NCBI GenBank assembly: GCA_016712225.1
Contig: JADJRL010000003.1
Location: forward strand, 1,811,501 to 1,875,500
Length of the DNA stretch: 64,000 bases
Source: Candidatus Defluviibacterium haderslevense
Lineage (GTDB): Bacteria; Bacteroidota; Bacteroidia; Chitinophagales; Saprospiraceae
Reading direction: 5' to 3'
In this document: positions 28,093-37,701 of the stretch, one piece after another
Layout of the letters: each line of letters begins with the position of its first letter
Position numbering within the stretch: position 1 is the first letter of the stretch
Translations under genes and position numbers: made by a program
Notes under the pieces: model-generated
The model's input: the letters and a program-made list of their open reading frames with translations, nothing else
Told to the model about the DNA's origin: nothing
The model's database searches: none

Positions 28093-29115
28093 TCATGAAT
28101 TATTTTGAATGTAGGCTTCAATAAAAATGATTGTTTTATCAATTCGTTCTTTAAATTTATTTATAAAATTGTTTTGATCTTTTATACTCCCATGGGTTAA
28201 AGGAGCTGCATTTATTATTAATCGATTAATCCATTGCTCAGTATAATCACATAGTTTTGAATTGTAACTTTTCATGAAATTGGGATTGTCATAGGTATTG
28301 TATACGGCACGAAGTGTTTCACTATTGACGAAGATGACATTATTTGTATGAGTGATTTCATTGTTAACGATATTAACTTGTCCTGCTTGGCTTTGATTCT
28401 GTTTAAATACTGATTTATTACCTGTGGACATCATTTTTGCGATTCGGTCTACCAGATGATGAATTTCATGACATAATTTAATTGCATCTTGAGGGGTTTG
28501 AAATAATCCACTTTCAAGAAAATACTTTATTTGGTTCAACGTATTATCGATTAATTGTACATTCCAGATTTCTGTGCTCTTTAAATTCATATAGGAATCC
28601 GTTATTTGACTCAGCAATTTTGTATATTCGGTATCATGTTGGTATTGATTAATGTCAAATTTTATTATTGCATATTTATCTTCTCGCCAAATGATATTGT
28701 GGAATACAAAGAATTTAAACGAAGCCAAATACACAGATGAGAAGTAATAAAAAATGGGTAGTTCCCTAGTAGCATAAAATATATGTGGCTTTAAGCTGTG
28801 TACCTTTTCTAAATCTACGGCAATTGGTTTTAAGTAATCTACGGCATTTGTTCCAATTCCTTTTAATGCCGGAAAATCAAAATAAATTTTATTATCATTT
28901 AAACCTAATATTTCATCTAAACTAATGACGAAATGCAAACAAATTTTATAAACTTCTTCTAATGTTAATGAACTTTCACCCTGAACTTTTTTATAAATGG
29001 TGGATTTTTGTAAATTTAAAATGGTGCCTAGGGATTCTATCATTTTTTTGTGTTCAGAAAAATAGGCATTTTCCAAAAATTTAAAAATCCGTATGCTTAA
29101 TGAATTTGAAATCAT
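28093..29115 (-). CDS. Predicted HTH-containing regulator, function unknown
   Basis: A 340-residue cytoplasmic protein with no signal peptide. The N-terminus (about 15-75) resembles a helix-turn-helix of the Bacteroidota BetR/XRE-like kind (MIESLGTILNLQKSTIYKKV followed by GESSLTLEEVYKICLHF), in which an STIYKK segment would be the recognition helix. The remaining 260 residues are not recognised; they are mixed helical and aromatic-rich, with a possible sensing role. Two short segments (SVFKQNQSQAGQVNIVNNEI and NNVIFVNSETLRAVYN) suggest a beta element. It is transcribed away from the FAD/Fe-S oxidoreductase operon, so it could regulate that neighbour, but no operator was found. The ATG at 29115 is the only good start. 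Confidence 0.6.
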   Translation of the reverse strand: MISNSLSIRIFKFLENAYFSEHKKMIESLGTILNLQKSTIYKKVQGESSLTLEEVYKICLHFVISLDEILGLNDNKIYFDFPALKGIGTNAVDYLKPIAVDLEKVHSLKPHIFYATRELPIFYYFSSVYLASFKFFVFHNIIWREDKYAIIKFDINQYQHDTEYTKLLSQITDSYMNLKSTEIWNVQLIDNTLNQIKYFLESGLFQTPQDAIKLCHEIHHLVDRIAKMMSTGNKSVFKQNQSQAGQVNIVNNEITHTNNVIFVNSETLRAVYNTYDNPNFMKSYNSKLCDYTEQWINRLIINAAPLTHGSIKDQNNFINKFKERIDKTIIFIEAYIQNNS

Positions 29116-29273
29116 TTTGATGAGTTTGGATGCAAAATAATTAAAATGTAAATTTATTTAAGAATTGAAATTATGATAAAGTTAAGCCGAGAAGGATTCA
29201 TATTAATTTATAATTTATATATATAATAGATCTTATGAGTGAATATCTTTAATGAAATCATTCGGGAATGTTT

Positions 29274-29281
29274 TAATTTTG
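29274..29281 (+). promoter_or_regulatory. -7 promoter element four bases before a GTG start
   Basis: TAATTTTG matches TAnnTTTG and is followed by CCAC and the GTG start at 29286. Transcription would then begin at or within a few bases of the start codon, predicting a leaderless or nearly leaderless mRNA. Confidence 0.6.
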
Positions 29282-29285
29282 CCAC

Positions 29286-32153
29286 GTGAATAGTTTAATA
29301 GCCAAAAATAAGCTAAATTTTGATCAGTTAGCCACATCTATATCGGGTGATTTCTACATCGATGACCTGTATTTGGGGATTTATGCAACGGATGCTAGTA
29401 ATTACCAAATTAAACCCTTGGCCATTGCGGCTCCCAGAAATGAGCAGGATATTATTAAAATAGTAACATTCGCAAAGGAGCATAAAATACCCATAATGGC
29501 TCGTGGAGGCGGCACAAGTTTAGTGGGTCAGACGGTCGCTGAAGCTATAATTATAGATTTTACTAAATATTTGGATGGTATTATTGACATTAATGTAGAA
29601 GATAAATGGGCAATTGTTCAGCCTGGTATAGTTAGAGATTATTTAAATAATCAATTGGCAAAGTACCACTTGCATTTTGCTCCGGATCCAGCTACTTCAA
29701 GCAGAGCAACCATTGGTGGAATGATAGCCAATAATTCTTCGGGAACCAGAAGCATTTTATATGGAAAGACTCTGGATCATGTTTTGGAATTGAAAGTTTT
29801 GTTAGATGATGGTCAGATCATTCATTGTAAGGAATTATCCAGTCTGGAATTGGAAGAAAAATTAGAATTAAAGACACGAGAAGGACATTTATATCGTGAA
29901 TTATTTGCTCTAGTTCAAAATAACAGAACAGAAATAATAGATCGTTTTCCAAAAGTCATGCGGCGAGTTGGAGGATATAATTTGGATGAATTTTTGAATA
30001 CAAAATGGAATCTTTGTAATTTAATAGTAGGTAGTGAAGGGACTTTGGGTATTATTTTGGATGCCAAAATTAAGTTAGAACCGACGCCAAAATTTCAATG
30101 TCTTTGTATTGTTCATTTTGATGATTTTTACGAATCCATATCTCATATTTCAGAAATAACTCAATTCGGACCAGCATCTGTGGAATTACTTGACGAAATG
30201 TTAATTCAATTGAGTCGTGAGAATATTGAAACGAAACGTTATTGTGATTTTATAGAGGGAAATCCTAAAGGCGCATTAGTTGTAGAATTTTACGGAGATT
30301 CACTAAATAATGCAATAAATAAGGCCGAGCAACTCGTCCTATTTCTGTCAAATCTAAAAATCGGGTATGCACATCCAATTTTTAGTGATAGAAAACGTAT
30401 AAATGATATTTTTACAGTTAGAAAAAAGGGATTAGGATTACTATTAGGTGTTAAAGGCAATCGTAAACCCATTGCTTTCATTGAAGATTCGGCAGTTCCA
30501 CTGGAGCACCTTGCTGATTATATTAAAGAAGTATTTCAAGTTTGTAAAAAATATGATACCCATGTTGTGGCCTATGCTCATGCAAGTGTTGGACTCTTGC
30601 ATGTTAAACCTTTATTGGACTTAAGGGATGAAATGGATATCAGGCGTATGGAACAAATATCTTTGGAAACGCTTGAACTGGTTAAAAAATATAAAGGATC
30701 ATGGAGTGGGGAACATGGTGATGGATTAGCTAGAAGTCCATACAATGAATCTTTTTTTGGCAATAAATTGTATCAGATATTTAAACAAGTTAAATATTTG
30801 TTCGACCCAAATCATATATTAAATCCAGGTAAAATTGTCGATGCCCCACCAGTAAATAATAATTTAAGATATGGACCACAATACAAAGACCTAGCCTACA
30901 AATCAATGTTTCATTTTCGGGATGAAGGAGGATTTAATGATGCTGTACATTTGTGCAATGGTGTCGGCGAATGTCGAAAATTGGAAGGAGGTACCATGTG
31001 TCCAAGTTTTAGAGCAACTAGGGATGAAAAAGATAGCACCCGGGGTCGTGCAAATGCCCTCAGACTAGCTTTGAGCGGCCAATTAGACGACTATAACATG
31101 AATAGCCCTTTTTTAAAGGAAGTTATGGATTTATGCTTATCATGTAAAGCATGTAAATCAGAATGTCCAAGTAATGTGGATATGTCAAAATTCAAAGCAG
31201 AAGTATTGCATAATCATCATCAAAAACATGGACTTTCATTTGCAGATAGATTAATTATTAATCAAACAACTATTTCAAGAATTTCATCAGGATTTTTTGC
31301 CCCAATGGTTAATACCATTTTAAGTAATTCCATTGTTAGATATTTTATTGAATTAATGACTGGATTAGACCGAAGACGGATACTACCACTTTATACTAAA
31401 AAACCTTTTAGTCATAAAATTAAACGAATATCAGATACAAAAAACCAAGTTGTTTTATTTGCTGATACCTATATGAAATTCCATGATTCAAATATCGGTT
31501 TATCAGCTAAACTTATTTTGGAACGATTTGGATATGAGGTGAAGGTTTTTTCAGAAGGTTGTTGTCAGAGACCATCATTATCTCATGGCTTGTTGGATCA
31601 AGCCAGAGTGGAAGGAAAAAAAACTTTTGAATTATTGGAACCGTATTTGAAAAAAAACATTCCAATTATAATGTGTGAACCATCATGTGCGACCTCGTTA
31701 AAAGACGATATACCTGATTTGTTAGATGATATTAAATGGAAGCATTATGGAAATCTAATTTATCAATTAGAAGATTTTATTGTAAAAAACATATCTGAAG
31801 AGGATATTAAAGTAAAATTAAAAATAAAAAAAGGAAATTATTTATTGCATGGACATTGTCATCAAAAAGCAATTTTTACGACGTCTTCATTGCATAAATT
31901 ATTTAACCTGGATACTGAAGTTATGTTAAATGAAATACCTTCTGGGTGTTGTGGAATGGCAGGGTCTTTTGGATATGAAAAAAAACATTATGATATATCT
32001 GAAGTAATAGCAAATACTACATTAATTCCTGCGATTAAAAGTGCTTCGGAAGATACAATAATTATTGCAACTGGTTTTAGTTGCAGACATCAAATTGAAC
32101 ATTTTTCACAAAAGAAATCCATTCATTGGGTTGAAGCTATAGAACAAATTTGA
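29286..32153 (+). CDS. YdiJ-like FAD-linked oxidase fused to Fe-S oxidoreductase
   Basis: A 955-residue cytoplasmic flavoprotein. The FAD-binding-4 domain (about 15-230) has MARGGGTSLVGQTV and PDPATSSRATIGGMIANNSS. The FAD-oxidase C domain follows (about 270-520, with WSGEHGDGLARSP). The C-terminal part holds a 4Fe-4S ferredoxin-like region (CLSCKACKSECPSNVDMSKF) and two CCG-type Fe-S segments (EGCCQRPSLSHG and PSGCCGMAGSFG). This order matches YdiJ and related D-2-hydroxyacid (2-hydroxyglutarate/lactate type) dehydrogenases, which oxidise the hydroxyacid and pass electrons on through Fe-S clusters. The exact substrate cannot be read. The start is a GTG: the next ATG is deep inside the FAD domain. 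folC follows after 32 bases, so it is probably the first gene of a short operon. Confidence 0.85.
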   Translation: MNSLIAKNKLNFDQLATSISGDFYIDDLYLGIYATDASNYQIKPLAIAAPRNEQDIIKIVTFAKEHKIPIMARGGGTSLVGQTVAEAIIIDFTKYLDGIIDINVEDKWAIVQPGIVRDYLNNQLAKYHLHFAPDPATSSRATIGGMIANNSSGTRSILYGKTLDHVLELKVLLDDGQIIHCKELSSLELEEKLELKTREGHLYRELFALVQNNRTEIIDRFPKVMRRVGGYNLDEFLNTKWNLCNLIVGSEGTLGIILDAKIKLEPTPKFQCLCIVHFDDFYESISHISEITQFGPASVELLDEMLIQLSRENIETKRYCDFIEGNPKGALVVEFYGDSLNNAINKAEQLVLFLSNLKIGYAHPIFSDRKRINDIFTVRKKGLGLLLGVKGNRKPIAFIEDSAVPLEHLADYIKEVFQVCKKYDTHVVAYAHASVGLLHVKPLLDLRDEMDIRRMEQISLETLELVKKYKGSWSGEHGDGLARSPYNESFFGNKLYQIFKQVKYLFDPNHILNPGKIVDAPPVNNNLRYGPQYKDLAYKSMFHFRDEGGFNDAVHLCNGVGECRKLEGGTMCPSFRATRDEKDSTRGRANALRLALSGQLDDYNMNSPFLKEVMDLCLSCKACKSECPSNVDMSKFKAEVLHNHHQKHGLSFADRLIINQTTISRISSGFFAPMVNTILSNSIVRYFIELMTGLDRRRILPLYTKKPFSHKIKRISDTKNQVVLFADTYMKFHDSNIGLSAKLILERFGYEVKVFSEGCCQRPSLSHGLLDQARVEGKKTFELLEPYLKKNIPIIMCEPSCATSLKDDIPDLLDDIKWKHYGNLIYQLEDFIVKNISEEDIKVKLKIKKGNYLLHGHCHQKAIFTTSSLHKLFNLDTEVMLNEIPSGCCGMAGSFGYEKKHYDISEVIANTTLIPAIKSASEDTIIIATGFSCRHQIEHFSQKKSIHWVEAIEQI

Positions 32154-32185
32154 TGTATTCTTTTCTAATTTATTAATAGGACATA

Positions 32186-33460
32186 ATGAAATACAAAGAA
32201 GCAATCGAATACATGTATAGCCAACTTCCAATGTTTCAAAGAGTAGGTAAAAGTGCATATCGAATTGATCTTACCAATGTTTTAACATTATGTGAATCTC
32301 TTGGGAATCCACAAAACCATTTGAAATGCATTCATATCGCAGGTACCAATGGAAAAGGATCAGTATCACATCTTTTATCAGCAGTATTACAAGCGCATGG
32401 ATATAAAACAGGACTTTATATATCTCCTCATTACAAGGACTATAGAGAACGTATAAAAGTAAATGGCGAATATATCAGTAAGAAATTTGTTGTTCGCTTT
32501 CTTGAAGAAAATAGGACATTGTTTGATCAAATTAAACCGTCTTTTTTTGAAATGACCGTTGCCTTGGCTTTTTGTTATTTTAAAGATCAAAAAGTTGATT
32601 ACTCAATTATTGAAACTGGACTAGGTGGACGCTTGGATGCAACGAATATCATTTCCCCAATAATGAGTATTATAACTAACATAAGCTTAGATCATGCTGA
32701 AATTTTAGGTGATACCTTAGAGAAAATTGCTGCAGAAAAAGCAGGAATCATAAAATCACATATACCAGTTGTTATAGGAAGAAGGCAAAATGAAACGGAA
32801 ATTGTATTTAAAGAAAAGGCACTATTGGAACATGCGAATTTATATTATGCTGAAGATAATATAGTCAGTGAATTCAATACAAATAATGAAGGTATTTCAA
32901 GAATACGTTTTAATGATGAAATTGAATTTAGTCCTGATTTAAAAGGACCGTTTCAATTGGAAAATTACCGAACAGTTTTTGCTGCCTGCAAAATTTTAAA
33001 TCAGGTAAAACGAATTGAATTAAAAATTGACAAAATTAAAAGTGCCTTTCAGAATACCACTGATTATTCTAAAATAATGGGTCGATGGCAATGGAAGGAA
33101 GGAATTTCAAAAATATTACTAGAGTCTGCACACAATCAAGATGGTATTCAATTTTTGATGAATTGGTTAATGCAACAGAATTATGATGAACAACATATTG
33201 TTATTGGATTTGTCAATGACAAACCATTAGATCAAGTGCTGAATTTATTACCCAGAAATGCCCATTATTATTTTGTCAATGCTCAACTTCCAAGAGCGTT
33301 AAAAGCATCAGAATTGAAAGAAAAAGCAGCGTTTTATAATTTAAGAGGCAAAGCCTATAAATCGGTTAAGAATGGTTTCTTAGCTGCAAAGAAAAAGGCT
33401 GGTAAAAATGATATTATTGTTGTCACTGGAAGTATCTTTGTGGTGGCAGAGGTGATTTAG
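32186..33460 (+). CDS. folC: Folylpolyglutamate synthase / dihydrofolate synthase
   Basis: A 424-residue Mur-ligase-family enzyme. FolC adds glutamate to dihydropteroate and/or to folates using ATP, in the cytoplasm. The P-loop HIAGTNGKGSVSHLL lies at about residues 50-64, and the family motifs YISPHYKDYRERIKVNGEYI and ETGLGGRLDATNII (about 143-156) are clear, followed by NISLDHAEILGDTLEKIAAEKAGI. The Mur C-terminal domain is present (ESAHNQDGI, then ITGS-like VVTGSIFVV at the end). Length is normal. It lies 32 bases after the oxidoreductase and 9 bases before ubiX, consistent with one transcript. Confidence 0.93.
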   Translation: MKYKEAIEYMYSQLPMFQRVGKSAYRIDLTNVLTLCESLGNPQNHLKCIHIAGTNGKGSVSHLLSAVLQAHGYKTGLYISPHYKDYRERIKVNGEYISKKFVVRFLEENRTLFDQIKPSFFEMTVALAFCYFKDQKVDYSIIETGLGGRLDATNIISPIMSIITNISLDHAEILGDTLEKIAAEKAGIIKSHIPVVIGRRQNETEIVFKEKALLEHANLYYAEDNIVSEFNTNNEGISRIRFNDEIEFSPDLKGPFQLENYRTVFAACKILNQVKRIELKIDKIKSAFQNTTDYSKIMGRWQWKEGISKILLESAHNQDGIQFLMNWLMQQNYDEQHIVIGFVNDKPLDQVLNLLPRNAHYYFVNAQLPRALKASELKEKAAFYNLRGKAYKSVKNGFLAAKKKAGKNDIIVVTGSIFVVAEVI

Positions 33461-33469
33461 TACAGTAAG

Positions 33470-34018
33470 ATGAAAATCGTAGTAGGTATTTCAGGATCTA
33501 GTGGTTCAGTTTATGCAAGAGTACTTTTGCAAAAGCTTAAAACAATATCGGATTGCCATGTATCGATAGTATTAAGTAAAAATGCTTTAGTGAATTGGAA
33601 ACTTGAGAATCCAAATTTTAACATTGAAAATTTTGGCTTCCAATTGTATTCCAATGACGACTTTAACGCACCATTTGCTTCTGGATCAACTAAATTTGAT
33701 GCAATGATAATCTGCCCCTGTTCTGCAGGATTTTTAGCTAGGGTAGCACATGGAATTTCTTCAGATCTGATGAGTAGAGCGGCTGATGTGATGTTGAAAG
33801 AAAGAAGAAAAATCGTTTTCCTGTTTAGAGAGACACCTTTCAGTTTAATTCATTTAGAAAACATGAAAATGATTACATTAGCTGGAGGTATTGTATGTCC
33901 AGCCATTCCTTCCTTTTATTCAAATCCAAGTTCAATAGAAGAACTTGTAGCAACAGTATCAGATAGGGTGTTAGATTTGGTTGGACTGAATATTGATACT
34001 TTTAGGTGGAATTCATAA
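33470..34018 (+). CDS. ubiX: Flavin prenyltransferase UbiX
   Basis: A 182-residue enzyme that attaches a dimethylallyl group to FMN to make prenylated FMN for UbiD-type decarboxylases. It starts with the flavodoxin-like GISGSSGSVYARVLL and has the typical CPCSAGFLARVAHGISSDLM, RAADVMLKERR, FRETPFSLIHLENM and PAIPSFYSNP segments. Length is normal. It lies 9 bases after folC. No UbiD-like gene is in the window, so the decarboxylase it serves is elsewhere. Confidence 0.93.
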   Translation: MKIVVGISGSSGSVYARVLLQKLKTISDCHVSIVLSKNALVNWKLENPNFNIENFGFQLYSNDDFNAPFASGSTKFDAMIICPCSAGFLARVAHGISSDLMSRAADVMLKERRKIVFLFRETPFSLIHLENMKMITLAGGIVCPAIPSFYSNPSSIEELVATVSDRVLDLVGLNIDTFRWNS

Positions 34019-34096
34019 AAAGTTGGAATAGAGTTTGTTACATAAATTAAATATATAAAAAAATCATCATATTTAAAATTTAAAATTTATAAAACC

Positions 34097-34858
34097 ATGA
34101 AAATCAAATTGTTATCATTATTACTATTAGGAATTATTTCCGTTACTTCCTGTGTATCTTCAAAGAAATTTAAATCATTACAAGAAGATAATGCCAATTT
34201 ACAAAAAATGTTAGACGCTCAAAAGGGTAAGTTGACAGACTGTGAATCAAGCAAAATGGACTTGGAAAAATCAATCGCTAAATTGAATAGTGAAGTAGGA
34301 AATTCAAAAGGCGAATTGACAAAATTTCAAAATCAAGTGTCTGAATTAGAAAAAATGAATAAGCAAAAGGAAGCTGAAATTCAAAGAATTAAAGATGAAA
34401 TCCACAAAGCTTTCTCAATGGTCGATGGAGCAGACCTATCCGTTAAACAAATGGGTGATAAGTTATATGTTTCTCTACCGAACCGTATATTATATAAAAA
34501 GGGTTCAGGGATATTAAACAAGAATGGAGAAACCATTTTAAAGAGTTTATCTACGGTATTCACTAAAAACAGTGGAATGAAAGTTGTTGTGGAAGGTCAT
34601 GCTGATAAAACTCCTGTTAAGTCAGACGCACCATTTAAAGACAACTTAGATTTATCTACTTTAAGAGCAAATAATGTGGTTCGATATTTATTGAAGCAAA
34701 AAGTTGCACCAGAACAATTAACGGCATCTGGTAGAAGTAGTTTTGAACCTACAGGTGTTGTTGCTGAAGGAAGGGATAAAACTGCTATGGATAGAAGAAT
34801 TGAATTTATTATTAGCCCAGACGTTTCTAAACTTTACGAATTGTCTAAGAAAAAGTAA
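34097..34858 (+). CDS. OmpA-family peptidoglycan-binding lipoprotein
   Basis: A 253-residue lipoprotein: signal peptide with a lipobox-like SVTSC at about residues 15-19, then a long coiled coil (about 25-105, KSLQEDNANLQKMLDAQKGK onward), then an OmpA C-terminal domain (about 120-245). That domain has VVEGHADKTP, LSTLRANNVVRYLL, LTASGRSSFEPTG and DRRIEFIISP. OmpA-like domains bind diaminopimelate in peptidoglycan, so this protein should link the outer membrane to the wall with a coiled-coil spacer. It is 78 bases from ubiX, so it may have its own promoter. A strong terminator follows. Confidence 0.9.
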   Translation: MKIKLLSLLLLGIISVTSCVSSKKFKSLQEDNANLQKMLDAQKGKLTDCESSKMDLEKSIAKLNSEVGNSKGELTKFQNQVSELEKMNKQKEAEIQRIKDEIHKAFSMVDGADLSVKQMGDKLYVSLPNRILYKKGSGILNKNGETILKSLSTVFTKNSGMKVVVEGHADKTPVKSDAPFKDNLDLSTLRANNVVRYLLKQKVAPEQLTASGRSSFEPTGVVAEGRDKTAMDRRIEFIISPDVSKLYELSKKK

Positions 34859-34878
34859 TTAATAAAAGTCTTTTTTTT

Positions 34879-34918
34879 AAAAAGTCCATTTATCGTAAAA
34901 TAAATGGACTTTTTAATT
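34879..34918 (+). terminator. Rho-independent terminator after the OmpA-like gene
   Basis: A 14-bp inverted repeat AAAAAGTCCATTTA / TAAATGGACTTTTT (34879-34892 and 34901-34914) with an 8-base loop. It carries A and T runs on both sides, so it may work in both directions. Confidence 0.9.
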
Positions 34919-35172
34919 TACCTCATTTACAACTTGATAATAAGATCCACTCATTTTCACCAATATCTTATTATTAAATATTATTATTGAGCATCTAATT
35001 CCATATCAAAATACCAACTATAAACTGAAATGCCGGGTTGTGCAGTTTTATATTAATATTGTGGAATAATCAAATAAATCCTTCGATCTATAAAACATAA
35101 AAAAGTAAATTTTTTATTTAATGTATTTCATTCATTCAGTTTTCCTACTTGATACAGAAAATAAATTGATTC
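34919..35172. other. AT-rich gap between a terminator and a convergent gene
   Basis: No open frame or structure is supported here. With the terminator, the gene-free stretch is 314 bases. Confidence 0.6.
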
Positions 35173-36180
35173 TTAAATGTAAATCCAACCCAAAAGTAAA
35201 CTAATGGAAAGACCAATAAATACTATTATAATATACATTATACTACAAAGAATAGTTTTTACAATGGTTTTTATCCATCCTTGTTGGAATAAATATTTTA
35301 ATGTGAATAATAAATATATCCACATAATGAGAACTCCATACTGAATTATTGAATTCCATTTAAACCAATAGTCAATGGCTAGAATAACCCCTAAAACGGT
35401 AAAAAAAATAGTATGATAATGAATAGATAAAATGAGATATTCATAATAATTTTTTTTAAACTTATAATATATTATAAATAGCAATAACCCAAATATAGGC
35501 ATTAACACAAAAATGGATATAGATGTATTTTTGATAAATAGTCGTAAGATGTTTTTTGTATACTGGTCATCAGCCTTAATAGTTTTAATCATTTGTTTGA
35601 AAAACTTTCTATAAAAAAAGTTTGGTGTTAATCCTTTCGAAATGATTAATGAATCAATTACATGTTCAGGATTTCTACTAATATCGTCTAGTATAGAAGG
35701 TGTTAATGAAAAGTGTTGATCAAATATACTAAAGTTTATATTTATTGTTGAATCAGGTTTTACAGAACTTGTATCATTTTTGTTAATAATAGTATTATTT
35801 TCTAAAATTGAATCAAATCTTTCCTGTTGAATGGCATCCGTTTTTATTGTTGGAGTATGGCTTTCTGTGTTCATTTGAAGAAAAAAGAAAAAGATAGCAC
35901 TCGTGAATATATACATTCGCAAAGGAGGTACATACCGCATTCTTTTGTTTTCATTATATTCCTTTGTTATCTTACCAGGGGTACTGAAAAATGTTTTGTA
36001 AGTAAATAAAATTTTAGTGTCAAAATGAAAAATGGATTCAATCAATTCAAAGAATAAATGTCTAATGGGTTGGTTGGGTGCATGATTTTCCTGACCACAT
36101 TCATGGCAGAAATGATCACCTATATTTATTTTGGTGTCGCAATTTTTACAAATAGTATCCTTTATTCTTTTTCTGGCCAT
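35173..36180 (-). CDS. DUF3667-type zinc-ribbon membrane protein
   Basis: A 335-residue protein of unknown function. The N-terminus has a zinc-ribbon CKNC...CHEC (residues about 11-33), then PIRHLFFELIESIFHFDTKI and TPGKITKEYNENKRMRYVPP, which are typical of the DUF3667 family common in Bacteroidota. One hydrophobic segment lies near 90-103 and three or four more near 215-335, so it is an inner-membrane protein with a cytosolic ribbon. A polar insert between about 105 and 200 is species-specific looking. It stands alone, converging with the OmpA-like gene. A near-match to a -7 element (TATCTTTA) lies upstream of the start. Confidence 0.8.
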   Translation of the reverse strand: MARKRIKDTICKNCDTKINIGDHFCHECGQENHAPNQPIRHLFFELIESIFHFDTKILFTYKTFFSTPGKITKEYNENKRMRYVPPLRMYIFTSAIFFFFLQMNTESHTPTIKTDAIQQERFDSILENNTIINKNDTSSVKPDSTININFSIFDQHFSLTPSILDDISRNPEHVIDSLIISKGLTPNFFYRKFFKQMIKTIKADDQYTKNILRLFIKNTSISIFVLMPIFGLLLFIIYYKFKKNYYEYLILSIHYHTIFFTVLGVILAIDYWFKWNSIIQYGVLIMWIYLLFTLKYLFQQGWIKTIVKTILCSIMYIIIVFIGLSISLLLGWIYI

Positions 36181-36238
36181 GATGAATAAGTCTCAATGGT
36201 TCATGTTGTTATATGTAAAGATAAAGAATGTTTTATGA

Positions 36239-36276
36239 TAAAAAAAAACCGACTTTAACTAATAGTCAAAGTCGGT
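36239..36276 (-). terminator. Terminator of metK
   Basis: A 9-bp stem ACCGACTTT / AAAGTCGGT at 36248-36276. Read on the minus strand it is followed by a run of nine T. Confidence 0.9.
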
Positions 36277-36300
36277 CAACAAATAGCGATTTGTAAAATT

Positions 36301-37590
36301 TTATTTGATTTTAAATAGTTTTTTTATAGGTTTTACCATATCCAGTTTTTCCCAAGTAAATAATTCAACCTTTAATTTTTTTTGTTTGCCATCTGGAGCA
36401 GTGAATATTTTTTCTACGATTTTATGCTCTCTTCCCATATGACCATAAGTTGCAGTCTCAAGATAGATTGGATTTCTAAGTTTAAGTCTTTGTTCGATAG
36501 CATAAGGTCTCATATCAAACAACTGTTGTATTTTTTTGGCTATTTGTCCATCCGTTAAGTTAACTTTAGAAGTGCCATAAGTATTGATATATAATCCGCA
36601 AGGTTTAGCCACACCAATTGCATAGGATACTTGGACTAATATTTCATCACAGATTCCTGCTGCAACTAAATTTTTAGCCATATGCCTTGTAGCATAAGCT
36701 GCTGAACGATCCACTTTTGAAGGGTCTTTTCCAGAGAAAGCACCACCACCATGTGCTCCTTTGCCACCATAGGTATCAACTATAATTTTTCTTCCAGTTA
36801 ATCCAGTATCGCCATGTGGACCACCGATTACAAATTTTCCTGTAGGATTGATATGGTAGGTAATATTGGTTGAAAATAGCTTTTGAATATGTGCTGGAAG
36901 CTTTCGTTTTACTCTAGGAACCAAAATGGTTTTAATATCTTCAGCGATTTGATTTAACATCGTTTTTTCCGCGCGATCTAGTGCATTAACACCTTTTCCT
37001 GCTTGTACAAAATCATCATGTTGAGTAGAAAGTACAATGGTATCGATTCTTTGAGGTTTATTATCATCACCATATTCAATGGTTACTTGACTTTTTGCAT
37101 CCGGTCTAAGGTAGGTCATGACTTTGCCCTCTTTTCTAATTTTAGCCAATTCTTCCAACAATAAATGAGCTAATTTTAATGCTAAAGGCATATAGGAATC
37201 CGTTTCATTTGAAGCATATCCAAACATCATTCCTTGATCTCCTGCACCTTGATCCATCTTATTCTTGCGTTCAACACCACGATTAATGTCCGCTGATTGC
37301 TCATGTATGGCTGATAGTATACCACAACTATTAGCTTCAAACATATACTCACTCTTAGTATAACCTATATTTGTAATTACATCTCTAACTATTTTCTGGA
37401 CATCTAAATAAGTATTTGTTTTAACCTCACCGGCAACTACAACCTGGCCTGTAGTTACTAAGGTCTCACAAGCCACTTTAGAATTCTTATCGAAAGCCAA
37501 AAAATGATCAATTAATGCATCTGATATTTGATCTGCTACTTTATCAGGATGACCTTCTGAAACAGATTCTGAAGTAAATAAATATGCCAT
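36301..37590 (-). CDS. metK: S-adenosylmethionine synthetase
   Basis: A 429-residue enzyme making S-adenosylmethionine from methionine and ATP. Motifs are SEGHPDKVADQISDA (H14, D16 and K17 near the active site), ACETLVTTGQVVVAGEV, GAGDQGMMFGYA, GPHGDTGLTGRKIIVDTYGG and GGGAFSGKDPSKVDRSAAY. It is slightly longer than the common 380-400 residues. It has its own -7 element (TATATTTG, minus strand 37622-37615) and its own terminator, so it is a single-gene unit. Its product is the methyl donor for the DNA methyltransferase at 50380 and the radical-SAM cofactor for QueE nearby. Confidence 0.97.
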   Translation of the reverse strand: MAYLFTSESVSEGHPDKVADQISDALIDHFLAFDKNSKVACETLVTTGQVVVAGEVKTNTYLDVQKIVRDVITNIGYTKSEYMFEANSCGILSAIHEQSADINRGVERKNKMDQGAGDQGMMFGYASNETDSYMPLALKLAHLLLEELAKIRKEGKVMTYLRPDAKSQVTIEYGDDNKPQRIDTIVLSTQHDDFVQAGKGVNALDRAEKTMLNQIAEDIKTILVPRVKRKLPAHIQKLFSTNITYHINPTGKFVIGGPHGDTGLTGRKIIVDTYGGKGAHGGGAFSGKDPSKVDRSAAYATRHMAKNLVAAGICDEILVQVSYAIGVAKPCGLYINTYGTSKVNLTDGQIAKKIQQLFDMRPYAIEQRLKLRNPIYLETATYGHMGREHKIVEKIFTAPDGKQKKLKVELFTWEKLDMVKPIKKLFKIK

Positions 37591-37614
37591 ATTTCGTTAT
37601 TTTTAATGAAGGTG

Positions 37615-37622
37615 CAAATATA
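37615..37622 (-). promoter_or_regulatory. -7 promoter element of metK
   Basis: On the minus strand this reads TATATTTG (TAnnTTTG), 24 bases before the ATG at 37590. Confidence 0.6.
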
Positions 37623-37701
37623 AAATAATTTTATAATGTTTGTAAACTCTTTATAATTAGGATTAATTTTGTCTAATTCATATCACTTAATTGAAACTCC
37701 A

